A stretch of 64,000 bases of DNA, taken from positions 3,224,001-3,288,000 of the forward strand of contig NZ_CP108442.1 of NCBI RefSeq assembly GCF_041435355.1, written 5' to 3'. This DNA comes from Streptomyces sp. NBC_01276. Lineage in GTDB: Bacteria > Actinomycetota > Actinomycetes > Streptomycetales > Streptomycetaceae. Position numbers and translations under genes: made by a program. Below the pieces are notes generated by a model. That model was given only the letters and a program-made list of their open reading frames with translations, did not search any database and was not told where the DNA came from. Positions 24,560-35,284 of this stretch are shown here, in pieces (within the stretch, counting starts at the first letter, position 1; each line of letters opens with the position of its first letter).

Positions 24560-26215
24560 TCAGCGCACGAACGTGCTCGCCTGGCCCGCCAGGTCCAGGA
24601 AGTACTGCGGGGCCAGACCCAGGACCAGGGTGACGGCCACGCCGACCGCGATGGTCGTCATCGTCAGCGGCGAGGGGACGGCCACGGTCGGGCCGTCGGC
24701 CTTCGGCTCGCTGAAGAACATCAGCACGATCACCCGGATGTAGAAGAACGCGGCGATCGCGGACGAGATCACACCGACCACGACCAGCACCCCCGCGCCG
24801 CCCTCCGCCGCCGCCTTGAACACGGCGAACTTGCCCGCGAAGCCGGAGGTCAGCGGGATGCCGGCGAAGGCCAGCAGGAACACCGCGAACACGGCGGCGG
24901 TGAGCGGCGAACGCCGTCCCAGTCCCGCCCACTTCGACAGGTGAGTGGCCTCGCCGCCCGCGTCGCGCACCAGCGTGACCACCGCGAAGGCGCCGATCGT
25001 CACGAAGGAGTAGGCCAGCAGGTAGAACAGGACGGACTGGACGCCCTCCGCCGAGGTCGCGATCACACCGGCCAGGATGAAGCCCGCGTGCGCGATCGAG
25101 GAGTACGCCAGGAGCCGCTTCACGTCGGTCTGGGTCACGGCGATCACCGCGCCCGCCAGCATCGTGACGATCGCGACGCCCCACATCACCGGCCGCCAGT
25201 CCCAGCGCAGACCGGGGAGGACCACGTAGAGCAGGCGCAGCAGCGCGCCGAAGGCGGCCACCTTGGTCGCGGCGGCCATGAAGCCGGTGACCGGGGTCGG
25301 GGCGCCCTGGTAGACGTCCGGGGTCCACATGTGGAAGGGGACCGCGCCGACCTTGAAGAGCAGGCCCATCAGGATCAGCGCACCGCCGATCAGCAGCAGC
25401 GCGTCGTTGCCCATGGTGGAGGCCAGGGCCGGGTCGAGCTTGGCGACGGTGCCGTCGACCACGTCGGCGATCACCGCGTAGGAGACCGAGCCCGCGTAGC
25501 CGTAGATCAGCGCGATGCCGAAGAGGAGGAAGGCGGAGGAGAACGCGCCGAGCAGGAAGTACTTGACCGCGGCCTCCTGCGACATCAGCCGCTGGCGGCG
25601 GGCGACGGCGCAGAGCAGGTACAGCGGGAGGGAGAAGACCTCCAGCGCGATGAACAGCGTCAGCAGGTCGTCGGCCGCCGGGAAGATCAGCATGCCGGCG
25701 ATCGCGAACAGGGCCAGCGGGAACACCTCGGTGGTGGTGAACCCGGCCTTGACGGCGGCCTTCTCGCTCTCGCTGCCCGGTACCGACGCGGCCTGCGCGG
25801 CGAAGGAGTCCACCCGGTTGCCGTGCGCCGCCGGGTCCAGGCGGCGCTCGGCGAAGGTGAACACGGCCACGATCGAGGCCAGCAGGATCGTGCCCTGGAG
25901 GAACAGGGCCGGGCCGTCCACGGCGATCGCGCCCATGGCCGCGATGTGGGCCTTGGTGCTGCCGTAGCCGCCGGCGGCGAGGCCGACGACCGCCGCGAAG
26001 GCCGAGGCCAGCGCGGCGACGGCCAGGAACACCTGGACGAGGTAACGGGACTTGCGCGGGACGAAGGCCTCGACGAGGACTCCGACGACGGCCGCGCCCA
26101 CCACGATCAGCGTGGGCGCCAGCTGCGCGTACTCGATGTGCGGGGCCGGGATCTTGTCGGCCGGTCCGTTGGCCGCCAGGTTCAGCAGGGCCTGGGCAGC
26201 AGTCGCGGTGCTCAC
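24560..26215 (-). CDS. nuoN: NADH-quinone oxidoreductase subunit N
   Basis: A 551-residue, 14-helix antiporter-like subunit in the proximal part of the complex I membrane arm. Family marks are YFLLGAFSSAFLLFGIALIYG, FKVGAVPFHMWTPDVYQGAP with the conserved lysine, and LLAYSSIAHAGFI. The N-terminus is longer than in E. coli NuoN (485 residues), with an extra stretch at residues 85-130 including QGTILLASIVAVFTFAERR. GTG 26215 overlaps the nuoM stop (GTGA). It is the last gene of the operon; the terminator follows 19 bases on. Confidence 0.93.
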   Translation of the reverse strand: MSTATAAQALLNLAANGPADKIPAPHIEYAQLAPTLIVVGAAVVGVLVEAFVPRKSRYLVQVFLAVAALASAFAAVVGLAAGGYGSTKAHIAAMGAIAVDGPALFLQGTILLASIVAVFTFAERRLDPAAHGNRVDSFAAQAASVPGSESEKAAVKAGFTTTEVFPLALFAIAGMLIFPAADDLLTLFIALEVFSLPLYLLCAVARRQRLMSQEAAVKYFLLGAFSSAFLLFGIALIYGYAGSVSYAVIADVVDGTVAKLDPALASTMGNDALLLIGGALILMGLLFKVGAVPFHMWTPDVYQGAPTPVTGFMAAATKVAAFGALLRLLYVVLPGLRWDWRPVMWGVAIVTMLAGAVIAVTQTDVKRLLAYSSIAHAGFILAGVIATSAEGVQSVLFYLLAYSFVTIGAFAVVTLVRDAGGEATHLSKWAGLGRRSPLTAAVFAVFLLAFAGIPLTSGFAGKFAVFKAAAEGGAGVLVVVGVISSAIAAFFYIRVIVLMFFSEPKADGPTVAVPSPLTMTTIAVGVAVTLVLGLAPQYFLDLAGQASTFVR

Positions 26216-27804
26216 TTGGCCGCCTCCCCATTCTTGGCCTCGACGGCCACCTCGGGCTTCGGGTCGGTCTGCTTCACGTCCGACATGGTGTGCTCCACCG
26301 CCGGGTTGACGATGTCGGTGAGCACCTTCGGGTAGACGCCCAGTCCGATCAGCAGCGCGATCAGCGGGGCGACCACGAGGACCTCGCGCAGGCGCAGGTC
26401 CCGCATGCCGGAGACCTCCTCCTTGACGGGGCCGGTCATGGTGCGCTGGTACAGGACCAGGGTGTAGAGCGCCGCCAGCACGATGCCGACGGTGGCGATG
26501 ATCCCGACGACCGGGTAGCGGGCGAACGTGCCGACCAGTACCAGGAACTCGCTGACGAAGGGCGCCAGGCCCGGCAGGGAGAGGGTGGCGAGGCCGCCGA
26601 TCAGGAAGGTGCCGGCGAGGACCGGGGCCACCTTCTGGACGCCGCCGTAGTCGGCGATGAGCCGCGAGCCGCGCCGGGAGATCAGGAATCCGGCGACCAG
26701 CATCAGCGCGGCCGTCGAGATCCCGTGGTTGACCATGTAGAGCGTCGCGCCCGACTGGCCCTGGGAGGTCATCGCGAAGATGCCCAGGATGATGAAGCCG
26801 AAGTGCGAGATCGACGCGTACGCGACCAGCCGCTTGATGTCCCGCTGTCCGACCGCGAGGAGCGCGCCGTAGACGATGCTGATCAGGGCCAGGACGAGGA
26901 TCACCGGGGTGGCCCACTTGCTCGCGTCGGGGAAGAGCCCGAGGCAGAAGCGGAGCATCGCGAAGGTGCCGACCTTGTCGACGACCGCGGTGATCAGGAC
27001 GGCGACCGGGGCGGTGGACTCGCCCATCGCGTTCGGCAGCCAGGTGTGCAGCGGCCACAGCGGGGCCTTCACCGCGAAGGCGAAGAAGAAGCCGAGGAAG
27101 AGGAGCCGCTCGGTGTTGGTGGCCATGTCGAGGGTGCCGGCGGCGCGGGCGGCGGTGATCTCCTGGAGGGAGAAGTTCCCGGCGACCACGTACAGCCCGA
27201 TGACGGCGGCCAGCATGATCAGACCGCCGACCAGGTTGTAGAGGAGGAACTTGACCGCCGCGTAGGAGCGCTGCGCGGCCGCGTTCTCGTCGGTGCCCGC
27301 GTGGGCCCGGTCCCCGAAGCCGCCGATGAGGAAGTACATCGGGATGAGCATGGCTTCGAAGAAGATGTAGAAGAGGAAGACGTCGGTGGCCTCGAAGGAG
27401 ATGATCACCATCGCCTCGACCATCAGGATCAGGGCGAAGAAGCCCTGCGTCGGCCGCCAGCGCGAGTTCGACGTCTCCAGAGGGTCGGCGTCGTTCCAGC
27501 CGGCGCCGATGACGAAGGGGATCAGCACGGCGGTGAGCGCGATCAGCGCCACCCCGATGCCGTCGACGCCCACTTCGTAGCGGACGCCGAAGTCCTGGAT
27601 CCAGGCGTGGGACTCGGTGAGCTGGTAGCGGTCGCCACCGGGCTCGAAGCGGACCGCGACCAGCACGGCCAGGGCCAGCGTGGCCAGGGAGAACAGCAGC
27701 GCAAGCCACTTGGCGGCGGTCCTGCGGGCGGCCGGGACGGCCGCCGTGAGGACCGCGCCGACCGCGGGCACGGCCGCCGTCACCGTCAGAAGCGGGAAAC
27801 TCAT
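26212..27804 (-). CDS. nuoM: NADH-quinone oxidoreductase subunit M
   Basis: A 530-residue Mrp-type proton-pumping subunit with about 14 helices. It shows AFAVKAPLWPLHTWLPNA with the charged residues of the helix 7-8 region, RDIKRLVAYASISHFGFI, and MVNHGISTAALMLVAGFL. A conserved glutamate lies in the early helices (FYIFFEAMLIPMYFLIGG). The C-terminal 40 residues are hydrophilic and end KNGEAAK. The ATG start lies one base after the nuoL stop. Confidence 0.95.
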   Translation of the reverse strand: MSFPLLTVTAAVPAVGAVLTAAVPAARRTAAKWLALLFSLATLALAVLVAVRFEPGGDRYQLTESHAWIQDFGVRYEVGVDGIGVALIALTAVLIPFVIGAGWNDADPLETSNSRWRPTQGFFALILMVEAMVIISFEATDVFLFYIFFEAMLIPMYFLIGGFGDRAHAGTDENAAAQRSYAAVKFLLYNLVGGLIMLAAVIGLYVVAGNFSLQEITAARAAGTLDMATNTERLLFLGFFFAFAVKAPLWPLHTWLPNAMGESTAPVAVLITAVVDKVGTFAMLRFCLGLFPDASKWATPVILVLALISIVYGALLAVGQRDIKRLVAYASISHFGFIILGIFAMTSQGQSGATLYMVNHGISTAALMLVAGFLISRRGSRLIADYGGVQKVAPVLAGTFLIGGLATLSLPGLAPFVSEFLVLVGTFARYPVVGIIATVGIVLAALYTLVLYQRTMTGPVKEEVSGMRDLRLREVLVVAPLIALLIGLGVYPKVLTDIVNPAVEHTMSDVKQTDPKPEVAVEAKNGEAAK

Positions 27805-27805
27805 C

Positions 27806-29701
27806 TCACACCGCCCTCATCAGCAGGGTCGCGGCGATCAGGATCGCCGTGCCCCCGAACATCGAGACCGCGTAGCTGCGGGCGTAGCCGTTCTGCAGCT
27901 TGCGCAGCCGGCCCGAGAGCCCGCCGACCGAGGCGGCCGTCCCGTTGACGACTCCGTCGACCAGGCTGTGGTCCACGTAGACGAGCGAGCGGGTCAGGTG
28001 CTCTCCGCCGCGCACCAGCACGACGTGGTTGAAGTCGTCCTGGTACAGGTCGCGGCGGGCAGCCCGGGTGAGGAGCGAGCCGCGCGGGGCGACGACCGGG
28101 ACGGGCTTGCGGCCGTACATCCCCCAGGCGATGGCGACACCGATCACCAGGACCACCATGGTGGACAGGGTGACCGTCAGGGCGCTGATCGGCGGGTTGC
28201 CGTGCGCGTCCCCGGTGACCGGCTCCAGCCAGTCCACGAACCGGTCGCCGATCGAGAAGAACCCGCCCGCGAAGACCGAGCCGAAGGCGAGCACGACCAT
28301 CGGGACGGTCATGGACTTCGGGGACTCGTGCGGGTGCGGGGGGTGGCCTTCCGCGTCCGGCTGCCAGCGCTTCTCGCCGAAGAAGGTGAGGAGCATGACC
28401 CGGGTCATGTAGAAGGCGGTGATCGCCGCGCCCAGCAGGGCCACTCCACCGAGGATCCAGCCCTCGGTGCCGCCCTTCGCGAAGGCCGCCTCGATGATCT
28501 TGTCCTTGGAGAAGAAGCCCGACAGTCCCGGGAAGCCGATGATGGCGAGGTAGCCGAGGCCGAAGGTCGCGAAGGTGACCGGCATGTACGTCCGCAGGCC
28601 GCCGTACCTGCGCATGTCCACCTCGTCGTTCATCCCGTGCATCACGGAACCGGCGCCGAGGAAGAGGCCCGCCTTGAAGAAGCCGTGCGTGACCAGGTGC
28701 ATGATCGCGAAGATGTAGCCGATCGGGCCGAGGCCCGCCGCGAGGATCATGTAGCCGATCTGCGACATCGTGGACCCGGCGAGGGCCTTCTTGATGTCGT
28801 CCTTCGCGCAACCGACGATCGCACCGAAGAGCAGCGTGACCGCGCCGACGACCGTGACCACCAGCTGGGCGTCCGGCGCCCCGTTGAAGATCGCGGCCGA
28901 GCGGACGATCAGGTAGACGCCGGCGGTGACCATGGTCGCCGCGTGGATCAGGGCCGAGACCGGGGTCGGGCCCTCCATCGCGTCGCCGAGCCAGGACTGC
29001 AGCGGCACCTGCGCCGACTTGCCGCAGGCGGCCAGCAGCAGCATCAGGCCGATGGCCGTCAGCTTGCCCTCGGTGGCCCCGCCGACCGCTGCGAAGAGCG
29101 GCTCGAAGGCGAAGGTGCCGAACGTGGTGAACATCAGCATGATCGCGATCGACAGGCCGATGTCACCGACGCGGTTGACCAGGAAGGCCTTCTTCGCTGC
29201 CGTGGCCGCGCTGGGCTTGTGCTGCCAGAACCCGATCAGCAGGTACGAGGCCAGGCCCACGCCCTCCCAGCCGAAGTACAGCAGGAGGTAGTTGTCGGCG
29301 AGGACGAGCAGCAGCATCGCCGCGACGAACAGGTTGAGGTAGCCGAAGAAGCGGCGGCGGCGCTCGTCGTGCTCCATGTAGCCGATGGAGTAGATGTGGA
29401 TGAGCGTGCCCACGCCGGAGATCAGCAGGACGAAGGTCATCGACAGCTGGTCCAGCTGGAACGCCATGTCCGCCTGGAAGCCCTCCACCGGGATCCAGGT
29501 GTACAGGAACTGGTGCAGGGTCCGGTCATCGGCGCTGCGGCCCAGCATGTCGGCGAACAGGACGACGCCGATGCCGAAGGAGACGGCGGCGAACAGGGTG
29601 CCGAGCCAGTGCCCGGCCTTGTCGAGGCGCCGGCCGCCGCAGAGCAGCACCACCGCTCCGAGCAGGGGCGCCGCGATCAGCAGCGCAATCAGATTCTCCA
29701 C
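27806..29701 (-). CDS. nuoL: NADH-quinone oxidoreductase subunit L
   Basis: A 631-residue distal membrane subunit with about 16 helices. Family marks are [39 protein letters not shown] with the key lysine, [11 protein letters not shown] and [19 protein letters not shown]. The amphipathic helix HL and the extra C-terminal helix that spans subunits M and N in known structures correspond to residues beyond about 520 ([13 protein letters not shown] onward). GTG start, 12 bases after nuoK. Confidence 0.95.
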   Translation of the reverse strand: MENLIALLIAAPLLGAVVLLCGGRRLDKAGHWLGTLFAAVSFGIGVVLFADMLGRSADDRTLHQFLYTWIPVEGFQADMAFQLDQLSMTFVLLISGVGTLIHIYSIGYMEHDERRRRFFGYLNLFVAAMLLLVLADNYLLLYFGWEGVGLASYLLIGFWQHKPSAATAAKKAFLVNRVGDIGLSIAIMLMFTTFGTFAFEPLFAAVGGATEGKLTAIGLMLLLAACGKSAQVPLQSWLGDAMEGPTPVSALIHAATMVTAGVYLIVRSAAIFNGAPDAQLVVTVVGAVTLLFGAIVGCAKDDIKKALAGSTMSQIGYMILAAGLGPIGYIFAIMHLVTHGFFKAGLFLGAGSVMHGMNDEVDMRRYGGLRTYMPVTFATFGLGYLAIIGFPGLSGFFSKDKIIEAAFAKGGTEGWILGGVALLGAAITAFYMTRVMLLTFFGEKRWQPDAEGHPPHPHESPKSMTVPMVVLAFGSVFAGGFFSIGDRFVDWLEPVTGDAHGNPPISALTVTLSTMVVLVIGVAIAWGMYGRKPVPVVAPRGSLLTRAARRDLYQDDFNHVVLVRGGEHLTRSLVYVDHSLVDGVVNGTAASVGGLSGRLRKLQNGYARSYAVSMFGGTAILIAATLLMRAV

Positions 29702-29713
29702 GGTGAGCGCCCC

Positions 29714-30013
29714 TTACAGCTTCATCAGGCTGGCGTCGTCGACCGAGGCCGAGTGGCGGGTACGGAACAGCGACACGATGATCGCGAGGCCCACCACGAC
29801 CTCCGCGGCGGCGACGACCATCGTGAAGAACGCGATGATCTGGCCGTCGAGGTTGCCGTGCATCCGGGAGAAGGCCACGAACGCGAGGTTGCACGCGTTG
29901 AGCATCAGCTCGATGCACATGAACAGCACGATCGCGTTCTTCCGGATCAGCACACCGGAGGCGCCGATGGTGAACAGCAGGGCCGCCAGGTACAGGTAGT
30001 TGACCGGGTTCAC
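29714..30013 (-). CDS. nuoK: NADH-quinone oxidoreductase subunit K
   Basis: A 99-residue subunit of three helices, the usual length. The buried glutamates of the proton path are present: one in [18 protein letters not shown] (helix 2) and one in [15 protein letters not shown] (helix 3). GTG 30013 overlaps the nuoJ stop by four bases. Confidence 0.95.
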   Translation of the reverse strand: MNPVNYLYLAALLFTIGASGVLIRKNAIVLFMCIELMLNACNLAFVAFSRMHGNLDGQIIAFFTMVVAAAEVVVGLAIIVSLFRTRHSASVDDASLMKL

Positions 30014-30825
30014 TTCGAGGCCTCCTCACGGCCGAGGCGCTCCGCGGAGCGCTGCTCCAGCGCCTTGAGGTCGTCCAGGGCCTGGCCCGACACGTCGCGG
30101 ACCTGCCCGCGGGCCCGCAGCGTCTTGCTGACGGTCAGCTCGGACGGGGTGCCGTCCGGGAGCAGGCCGGCCACGTCGACCGCGTTGTGCCGGGCGTAGA
30201 CGCCGGGGGCCGGCAGCGGCGGGAGCTGCACGCCCTCGCGCACGCGCTTCTCGGCGAGTTCGCGCTGGGTGGCGGCCCGCTCGGTGCGCTCGCGGTGGGT
30301 GAGCACCATCGCGCCGACGGCCGCCGTGATCAGCAGGGCGCCGGTGATCTCGAAGGCGAAGATGTAGCGGGTGAAGATCAGCTCGGCCAGGCCCTGGACG
30401 TGTCCGGCGGAGTTCACCCGGCCGAGCCCGTTGAAGTGGGTGAGCCCGGCGTTGGCGATGCCGGCGATCAGCAGGATGCCGAAGCCGAGCCCGCACAGGA
30501 CGGCGTACCAGCGCTGCCCCTTGAGGGTTTCCTTGAGCGAGTCCGCCGCCGTGACGCCGACGAGCATGACCACGAAGAGGAAGAGCATCATGATGGCGCC
30601 GGTGTAGACGATGACCTGGACGACGCCCAGGAAGTACGCCCCGTTGGCGAGGTAGAACACCGCCAGGATGATCATCGTCCCGGCGAGGCAGAGGGCGCTG
30701 TGGACGGCCTTGCGCATCAGGACCGTGCACAGCGCGCCGATGACGGCGACGGTGCCCAGCACCCAGAACTGCACCGCCTCGCCCGTGGAGGTGAGGGTGG
30801 CGCCGGAGGCGGCGAGGACGCTCAT
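30010..30825 (-). CDS. nuoJ: NADH-quinone oxidoreductase subunit J
   Basis: A 271-residue subunit with five helices in the first 180 residues, including the conserved [20 protein letters not shown] with the glycine-rich, pi-bulge-forming helix 3. The remaining 90 residues are a charged tail ([19 protein letters not shown] and a second acidic stretch), much longer than in E. coli NuoJ (184 residues). It is probably cytoplasmic or lies against the hydrophilic arm. ATG 30825 overlaps the nuoI stop. Confidence 0.93.
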   Translation of the reverse strand: MSVLAASGATLTSTGEAVQFWVLGTVAVIGALCTVLMRKAVHSALCLAGTMIILAVFYLANGAYFLGVVQVIVYTGAIMMLFLFVVMLVGVTAADSLKETLKGQRWYAVLCGLGFGILLIAGIANAGLTHFNGLGRVNSAGHVQGLAELIFTRYIFAFEITGALLITAAVGAMVLTHRERTERAATQRELAEKRVREGVQLPPLPAPGVYARHNAVDVAGLLPDGTPSELTVSKTLRARGQVRDVSGQALDDLKALEQRSAERLGREEASK

Positions 30826-31412
30826 GCCTGCACCTCCTCGGCGGAGCCGGCGGCCGTCTCGCCCTTGGAGACCGCCACCTGCCGGACCGTGCCCGGGGCT
30901 GCGCCCGTCACCAGTCCCCGGTAGTAGTCCTGCTCGTCCGTCCCCGGGAAGATCGAGTGCGGGGTCTCCACCATGCCCTCGGTCAGACCCGCGAGGAGCT
31001 GCTCCTTGGTGTAGATCAGCGCCTCGCGGCTGGAGTCGGCGAGCTCGAACTCGTTCGTCATCGTCAGCGCCCGGGTGGGGCAGGCCTCGATGCACAGCCC
31101 GCACAGGATGCAGCGGGCGTAGTTGATCTGGTAGACCCGCCCGTACCGCTCGCCCGGGGAGTAACGCTCCTCCTCGGTGTTGTCCGCGCCCTCCACGTAG
31201 ATCGCGTCGGCGGGACAGGCCCAGGCGCACAGCTCGCACCCGATGCACTTCTCCAGACCGTCGGGGTGGCGGTTGAGCTGGTGCCGTCCGTGGAAGCGCG
31301 GAGCGGTGGTCTTCTCCTGCTCCGGGTACTGCTCGGTGAGGCGCTTCTTGAACATGGCCTTGAAGGTCACGCCGAACCCGGCCACCGGGTTCTGCCACTT
31401 TTCCTCAGACAC
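30822..31412 (-). CDS. nuoI: NADH-quinone oxidoreductase subunit I
   Basis: A 196-residue iron-sulfur subunit carrying clusters N6a and N6b: [12 protein letters not shown] and [12 protein letters not shown]. The N-terminal amphipathic helix ([19 protein letters not shown]) anchors it to the membrane arm next to NuoH. Residues 150-196 are a variable tail with [15 protein letters not shown] start, three bases after nuoH. Confidence 0.95.
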   Translation of the reverse strand: MSEEKWQNPVAGFGVTFKAMFKKRLTEQYPEQEKTTAPRFHGRHQLNRHPDGLEKCIGCELCAWACPADAIYVEGADNTEEERYSPGERYGRVYQINYARCILCGLCIEACPTRALTMTNEFELADSSREALIYTKEQLLAGLTEGMVETPHSIFPGTDEQDYYRGLVTGAAPGTVRQVAVSKGETAAGSAEEVQA

Positions 31413-31415
31413 GTC

Positions 31416-32774
31416 TCAACCCTCCTCTCGGTCGCTGTCGGGGTTCGCCCCGCCGCTGACGATCAGCTCCCGCTCCGCGCGGGGCCGCCGGCGCGGTACG
31501 GGCGCCAGGTGCTGGCCGGGCTTGGGCGGTACGGGGAACCCGCCCGCCATCGGGTCGAAGGTCCCGGCCGCCGCGGCCTCGCCGGCCTCCTCGGCCGCCG
31601 CCTTCTCCCGCTTGTCGCGGAAGAGGTCCGCGACGAAGGAGAGCAGCAGGATCGCGACGACCGCCCCGCCCACGTAGAGGACGATCTCGCTGAAGTCGTA
31701 GCGCTCGTTGCGCAGCGCCCGGACGGTGGCGACCAGCATCAGCCACACCACGGAGACCGGGATCAGCACCTTCCAGCCGAGCTTCATCAGCTGGTCGTAG
31801 CGCACGCGGGGCAGCGTGCCGCGCAGCCAGATGAAGAAGAACAGCAGCAGCTGCACCTTGATGACGAACCAGAGCATCGGCCACCAGCCGTGGTTCGCGC
31901 CCTCCCAGAAGTGGCTGATCGGGTACGGGGCCCGCCAGCCGCCCAGGAAGAGGGTGACCGAGACCGCCGAGACGGTGACCATGTTGACGTACTCGGCCAG
32001 CATGAACAGCGCGAACTTGATGGAGGAGTACTCGGTGTTGAACCCGCCGACCAGGTCGCCCTCGGACTCCGGCATGTCGAAGGGGGCGCGGTTGGTCTCG
32101 CCGACCATCGTGATGACGTAGATGATGAAGGACACCGGCAGCAGCACGATGTACCAGCGGTCCGCCTGCGCCTCCACGATCGCCGAGGTCGACATCGACC
32201 CGGAGTAGAGGAACACCGAGGCGAAGGCCGCGCCCATCGCGATCTCGTACGAGATCATCTGCGCGCAGGAGCGCAGGCCGCCGAGGAGCGGGTACGTGGA
32301 GCCGGAGGACCAGCCCGCGAGCACGATGCCGTAGATGCCGACGGAGGCCACGGCGAGGACGTAGAGCATCGCGATGGGCAGGTCGGTCAGCTGCATCGTG
32401 GTGCGCTGCCCGAAGATGGACACCTGGTCGTCGGCCGGGCCGAAGGGGATCACCGCGATGGCCATGAAGGCCGGGATCGCCGCGATGATCGGGGCCAGGA
32501 CGTAGACGACCTTGTCGGCCCGCTTGACGATCAGGTCTTCCTTCAGCATCAGTTTGACCCCGTCGGCGAGCGACTGGAGCATGCCCCAGGGCCCGTGCCG
32601 GTTGGGGCCGATGCGCAGCTGCATCCAGGCGACGACCTTGCGCTCCCACACGATGGAGAAGAGCACGGTCACCATCAGGAAGGCGAAGCAGAACACCGCC
32701 TTGACGAGGACCAGCCACCAGACGTCCCTGCCGAACAGGGAGAGGTCCTCGGCAGCGAGCTGTACCGCGTTCAC
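31416..32774 (-). CDS. nuoH: NADH-quinone oxidoreductase subunit H
   Basis: A 452-residue subunit with eight to nine helices forming the quinone entrance and the start of the proton path. Family marks are [35 protein letters not shown], the loop [27 protein letters not shown] (conserved acidic quinone-site loop, near residues 240-265) and [15 protein letters not shown]. The last about 65 residues (from [12 protein letters not shown]) are a hydrophilic, proline-rich tail absent in E. coli (325 residues). GTG 32774 overlaps the nuoG stop. Confidence 0.95.
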   Translation of the reverse strand: MNAVQLAAEDLSLFGRDVWWLVLVKAVFCFAFLMVTVLFSIVWERKVVAWMQLRIGPNRHGPWGMLQSLADGVKLMLKEDLIVKRADKVVYVLAPIIAAIPAFMAIAVIPFGPADDQVSIFGQRTTMQLTDLPIAMLYVLAVASVGIYGIVLAGWSSGSTYPLLGGLRSCAQMISYEIAMGAAFASVFLYSGSMSTSAIVEAQADRWYIVLLPVSFIIYVITMVGETNRAPFDMPESEGDLVGGFNTEYSSIKFALFMLAEYVNMVTVSAVSVTLFLGGWRAPYPISHFWEGANHGWWPMLWFVIKVQLLLFFFIWLRGTLPRVRYDQLMKLGWKVLIPVSVVWLMLVATVRALRNERYDFSEIVLYVGGAVVAILLLSFVADLFRDKREKAAAEEAGEAAAAGTFDPMAGGFPVPPKPGQHLAPVPRRRPRAERELIVSGGANPDSDREEG

Positions 32775-35284
32775 GCGCCCACCTCCGCATCGGGGTCGCT
32801 GCTGTCGGCCGGGGTCGCCGGGCCGATCCGCACGAGGGTGCCCGGACGGGCGCCGGTGTCGGCGAGGACGCCGCGGCCGGTGGAGTTCAGCGGGAGCCAG
32901 ACCACCCGGTCGGGCATCCCGGTGACCTTCAGCGGGAGTTCCACCGAGCCGGCCGGGCCGGTCACGGCGAGGACGTCGCCGTCCTTGACGCCGGCCTCGG
33001 CGGCCGTGGCGGCCGACAGCCGGGCGTTCGCCTCGTGCCGGGTGCCGGCCAGGGCGTCGTCGCCCTCCTGGAGCAGGCCCCGGTCCAGCAGCAGCCGGTG
33101 ACCCGCGAGGACCGCCTCGCCCGCGCCGGGGCGGGGCAGCGGCTCGGTGGCCGTGGACTGCTCCGCCGCGAGCTCCCCCTCCCAGGGACCGAGCCGCTCC
33201 AGCTCGCGCCGTACGGCGTGTACGTCGGGCAGCGCGATCGGCCGGTCGGCCGCGTCGGCCAGCATGTGCAGCACCCGGGCGTCGGCGGGGGCGAGCCGGC
33301 GGGTCATCTGGTCGGGCTTGAGGGCGGCCTCGAACGGCCGGACCCGGCCTTCCCAGTTGATGAACGTGCCGGTCTTCTCGGCGACGGCGGCGACTGGCAG
33401 GACCACGTCCGCGTGGTCGGTGACCTCGCCGGGCCGCAGTTCCAGGGAGACCACGAAGGCCTCCTCCAGGGCGGTCCTGGCCCGCCGCGGGTCCGGCAGG
33501 TCGGCGAGCTCGACGCCCGCGACCAGCAGGGCGGACAGCTCGCGGGTGGCGGCCGCCTCCACGATCTGCCCGGTGTCCCGGCCGTAGCGGTGCGGGAGTT
33601 CGTCCAGCCCCCAGGCGGTGGCGACCTCGGCTCGGGCCCGCGGGTCGGTGGCCGGGCGGCCGCCCGGCAGCAGGGACGGCAGCGCACCCGCCTCGACGGC
33701 GGCCCGCTCCCCCGCCCGGCGCGGGATCCACACCAGCCGGGCCCCGGTCGCCGTCGCGGCCCGAACGGCCGCGGTCAGCGCGCCGGGCACGCCCGCCAGG
33801 CGCTCCCCGACCACGAGGACCGAGCCGGGCCGGCGCAGCGCCTCGGCGGCTTCGTCGCCGCCGGCCTCCAGCCCGGTCCGGGTCGCGAGGGCGTCCAGCC
33901 ACTCGGGCTCGGTGCCGGGGGCGGCGGCCAGCAGGGTGCCGCCCGCCTTGGCGAGGCCGCGGGTGGCGAAGGGGGCCAGGGCGAAGGTCCGCTGCTTGTG
34001 CCTGCGGTGGGCCTTGCGCAGCCGCAGGAAGACCCCGGGGGCCTCCTCCTCGGCCTCGATCCCGGCGAGCAGCACGGTGGGCGCCGCTTCCAGGGAGGCG
34101 TACGTGACGCCCGTGCCGTCGAGGTCCTTGCCGGTGCCCGCCACGGTGGCGGCCAGGAAGTCGGCCTCCTCCGCGCTGTGCACCCGGGCCCGGAAGTCGA
34201 TGTCGTTGGTGTCGAGCACGACCCGGGCGAACTTGGCGTACGCGTAGGCGTCCTCGACGGTGAGCCGGCCTCCGGTCAGCACCCCGGCCCGGCCGCGCGC
34301 GGCGGCCAGTCCCTTCGCGGCGGCCTCCAGGGCCTCCGGCCAGCTCGCCGGGGCGAGGACGCCGTCGGCGCCGCGCACCAGCGGGGTGGTCAGCCGGTCC
34401 GGGCGCTGCGCGTAGCGGAACCCGAAGCGGCCCTTGTCGCAGATCCACTCCTCGTTGACCTCGGGGTCCTCGGCGGCGAGGCGGCGCAGCACCTTGCCGC
34501 GCCGGTGGTCGGTCCGGGTCGCGCAGCCGCCCGCGCAGTGCTCGCACACGCTCGGGGAGGAGACGAGGTCGAAGGGGCGGGAGCGGAAGCGGTAGGCGGC
34601 CGAGGTGAGGGCGCCGACGGGGCAGATCTGGATGGTGTTGCCGGAGAAGTACGACTGGAAGGGGTCGCCCTCGCCGATGCCGACCTGCTGGAGCGCGCCG
34701 CGTTCCAGCAGCTCGATCATGGGGTCGCCGGCGATCTCGTTGGAGAAGCGGGTGCAGCGCGCGCACAGCACGCACCGCTCGCGGTCCAGGAGCACCTGCG
34801 TGGAGATCGCGACGGGCTTCTCGTAGGTGCGCTTGTGGCCCTCGAAGCGCGATTCGGCGTTGCCGTGGGACATCGCCTGGTTCTGCAGGGGGCATTCGCC
34901 GCCCTTGTCGCAGACGGGGCAGTCCAGCGGGTGGTTGATGAGCAGCAGCTCCATCACCCCGCGCTGGGCCTTGTCGGCGACCGGGGAGGTGAGCTGGGTC
35001 TTGACGACCATGCCGTCGGTGCAGGTGATCGTGCAGGAGGCCATCGGCTTGCGCTGGCCCTCGACCTCGACGATGCACTGGCGGCAGGCGCCGGCCGGGG
35101 GGAGGAGGGGGTGGTCGCAGAACCGGGGGATCTCGATGCCGAGCTGTTCGGCGGCCCGGATGACGAGGGTGCCCTTGGGGACCGACAGTTCGAGCCCGTC
35201 GATGGTCAGGGACACCGTGTTCTCGTCCTGCGGCCGGCCGGCGGCCTCTCCGCCACCGGCCGGAGCGTTCGTGGCGACGGTCAT
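32771..35284 (-). CDS. nuoG: NADH-quinone oxidoreductase subunit G
   Basis: An 837-residue iron-sulfur subunit. The N-terminal ferredoxin domain binds a [2Fe-2S] cluster ([15 protein letters not shown]). [15 protein letters not shown] and [10 protein letters not shown] hold further clusters. The extra N7 site of bacterial enzymes is complete: CEHCAGGC, then a cysteine 27 residues later in WICDKG. The remainder is a molybdopterin-oxidoreductase-like fold without an obvious molybdenum ligand, ending in a MopB C-terminal barrel ([19 protein letters not shown]). The ATG overlaps the nuoF stop. Confidence 0.95.
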   Translation of the reverse strand: MTVATNAPAGGGEAAGRPQDENTVSLTIDGLELSVPKGTLVIRAAEQLGIEIPRFCDHPLLPPAGACRQCIVEVEGQRKPMASCTITCTDGMVVKTQLTSPVADKAQRGVMELLLINHPLDCPVCDKGGECPLQNQAMSHGNAESRFEGHKRTYEKPVAISTQVLLDRERCVLCARCTRFSNEIAGDPMIELLERGALQQVGIGEGDPFQSYFSGNTIQICPVGALTSAAYRFRSRPFDLVSSPSVCEHCAGGCATRTDHRRGKVLRRLAAEDPEVNEEWICDKGRFGFRYAQRPDRLTTPLVRGADGVLAPASWPEALEAAAKGLAAARGRAGVLTGGRLTVEDAYAYAKFARVVLDTNDIDFRARVHSAEEADFLAATVAGTGKDLDGTGVTYASLEAAPTVLLAGIEAEEEAPGVFLRLRKAHRRHKQRTFALAPFATRGLAKAGGTLLAAAPGTEPEWLDALATRTGLEAGGDEAAEALRRPGSVLVVGERLAGVPGALTAAVRAATATGARLVWIPRRAGERAAVEAGALPSLLPGGRPATDPRARAEVATAWGLDELPHRYGRDTGQIVEAAATRELSALLVAGVELADLPDPRRARTALEEAFVVSLELRPGEVTDHADVVLPVAAVAEKTGTFINWEGRVRPFEAALKPDQMTRRLAPADARVLHMLADAADRPIALPDVHAVRRELERLGPWEGELAAEQSTATEPLPRPGAGEAVLAGHRLLLDRGLLQEGDDALAGTRHEANARLSAATAAEAGVKDGDVLAVTGPAGSVELPLKVTGMPDRVVWLPLNSTGRGVLADTGARPGTLVRIGPATPADSSDPDAEVGA

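Noticed and set aside
24941..26335. Plus-strand frame with many His, Asp and Arg residues
   Set aside because: It is the antisense shadow of the hydrophobic nuoN gene; hydrophobic codons read backwards give this composition.
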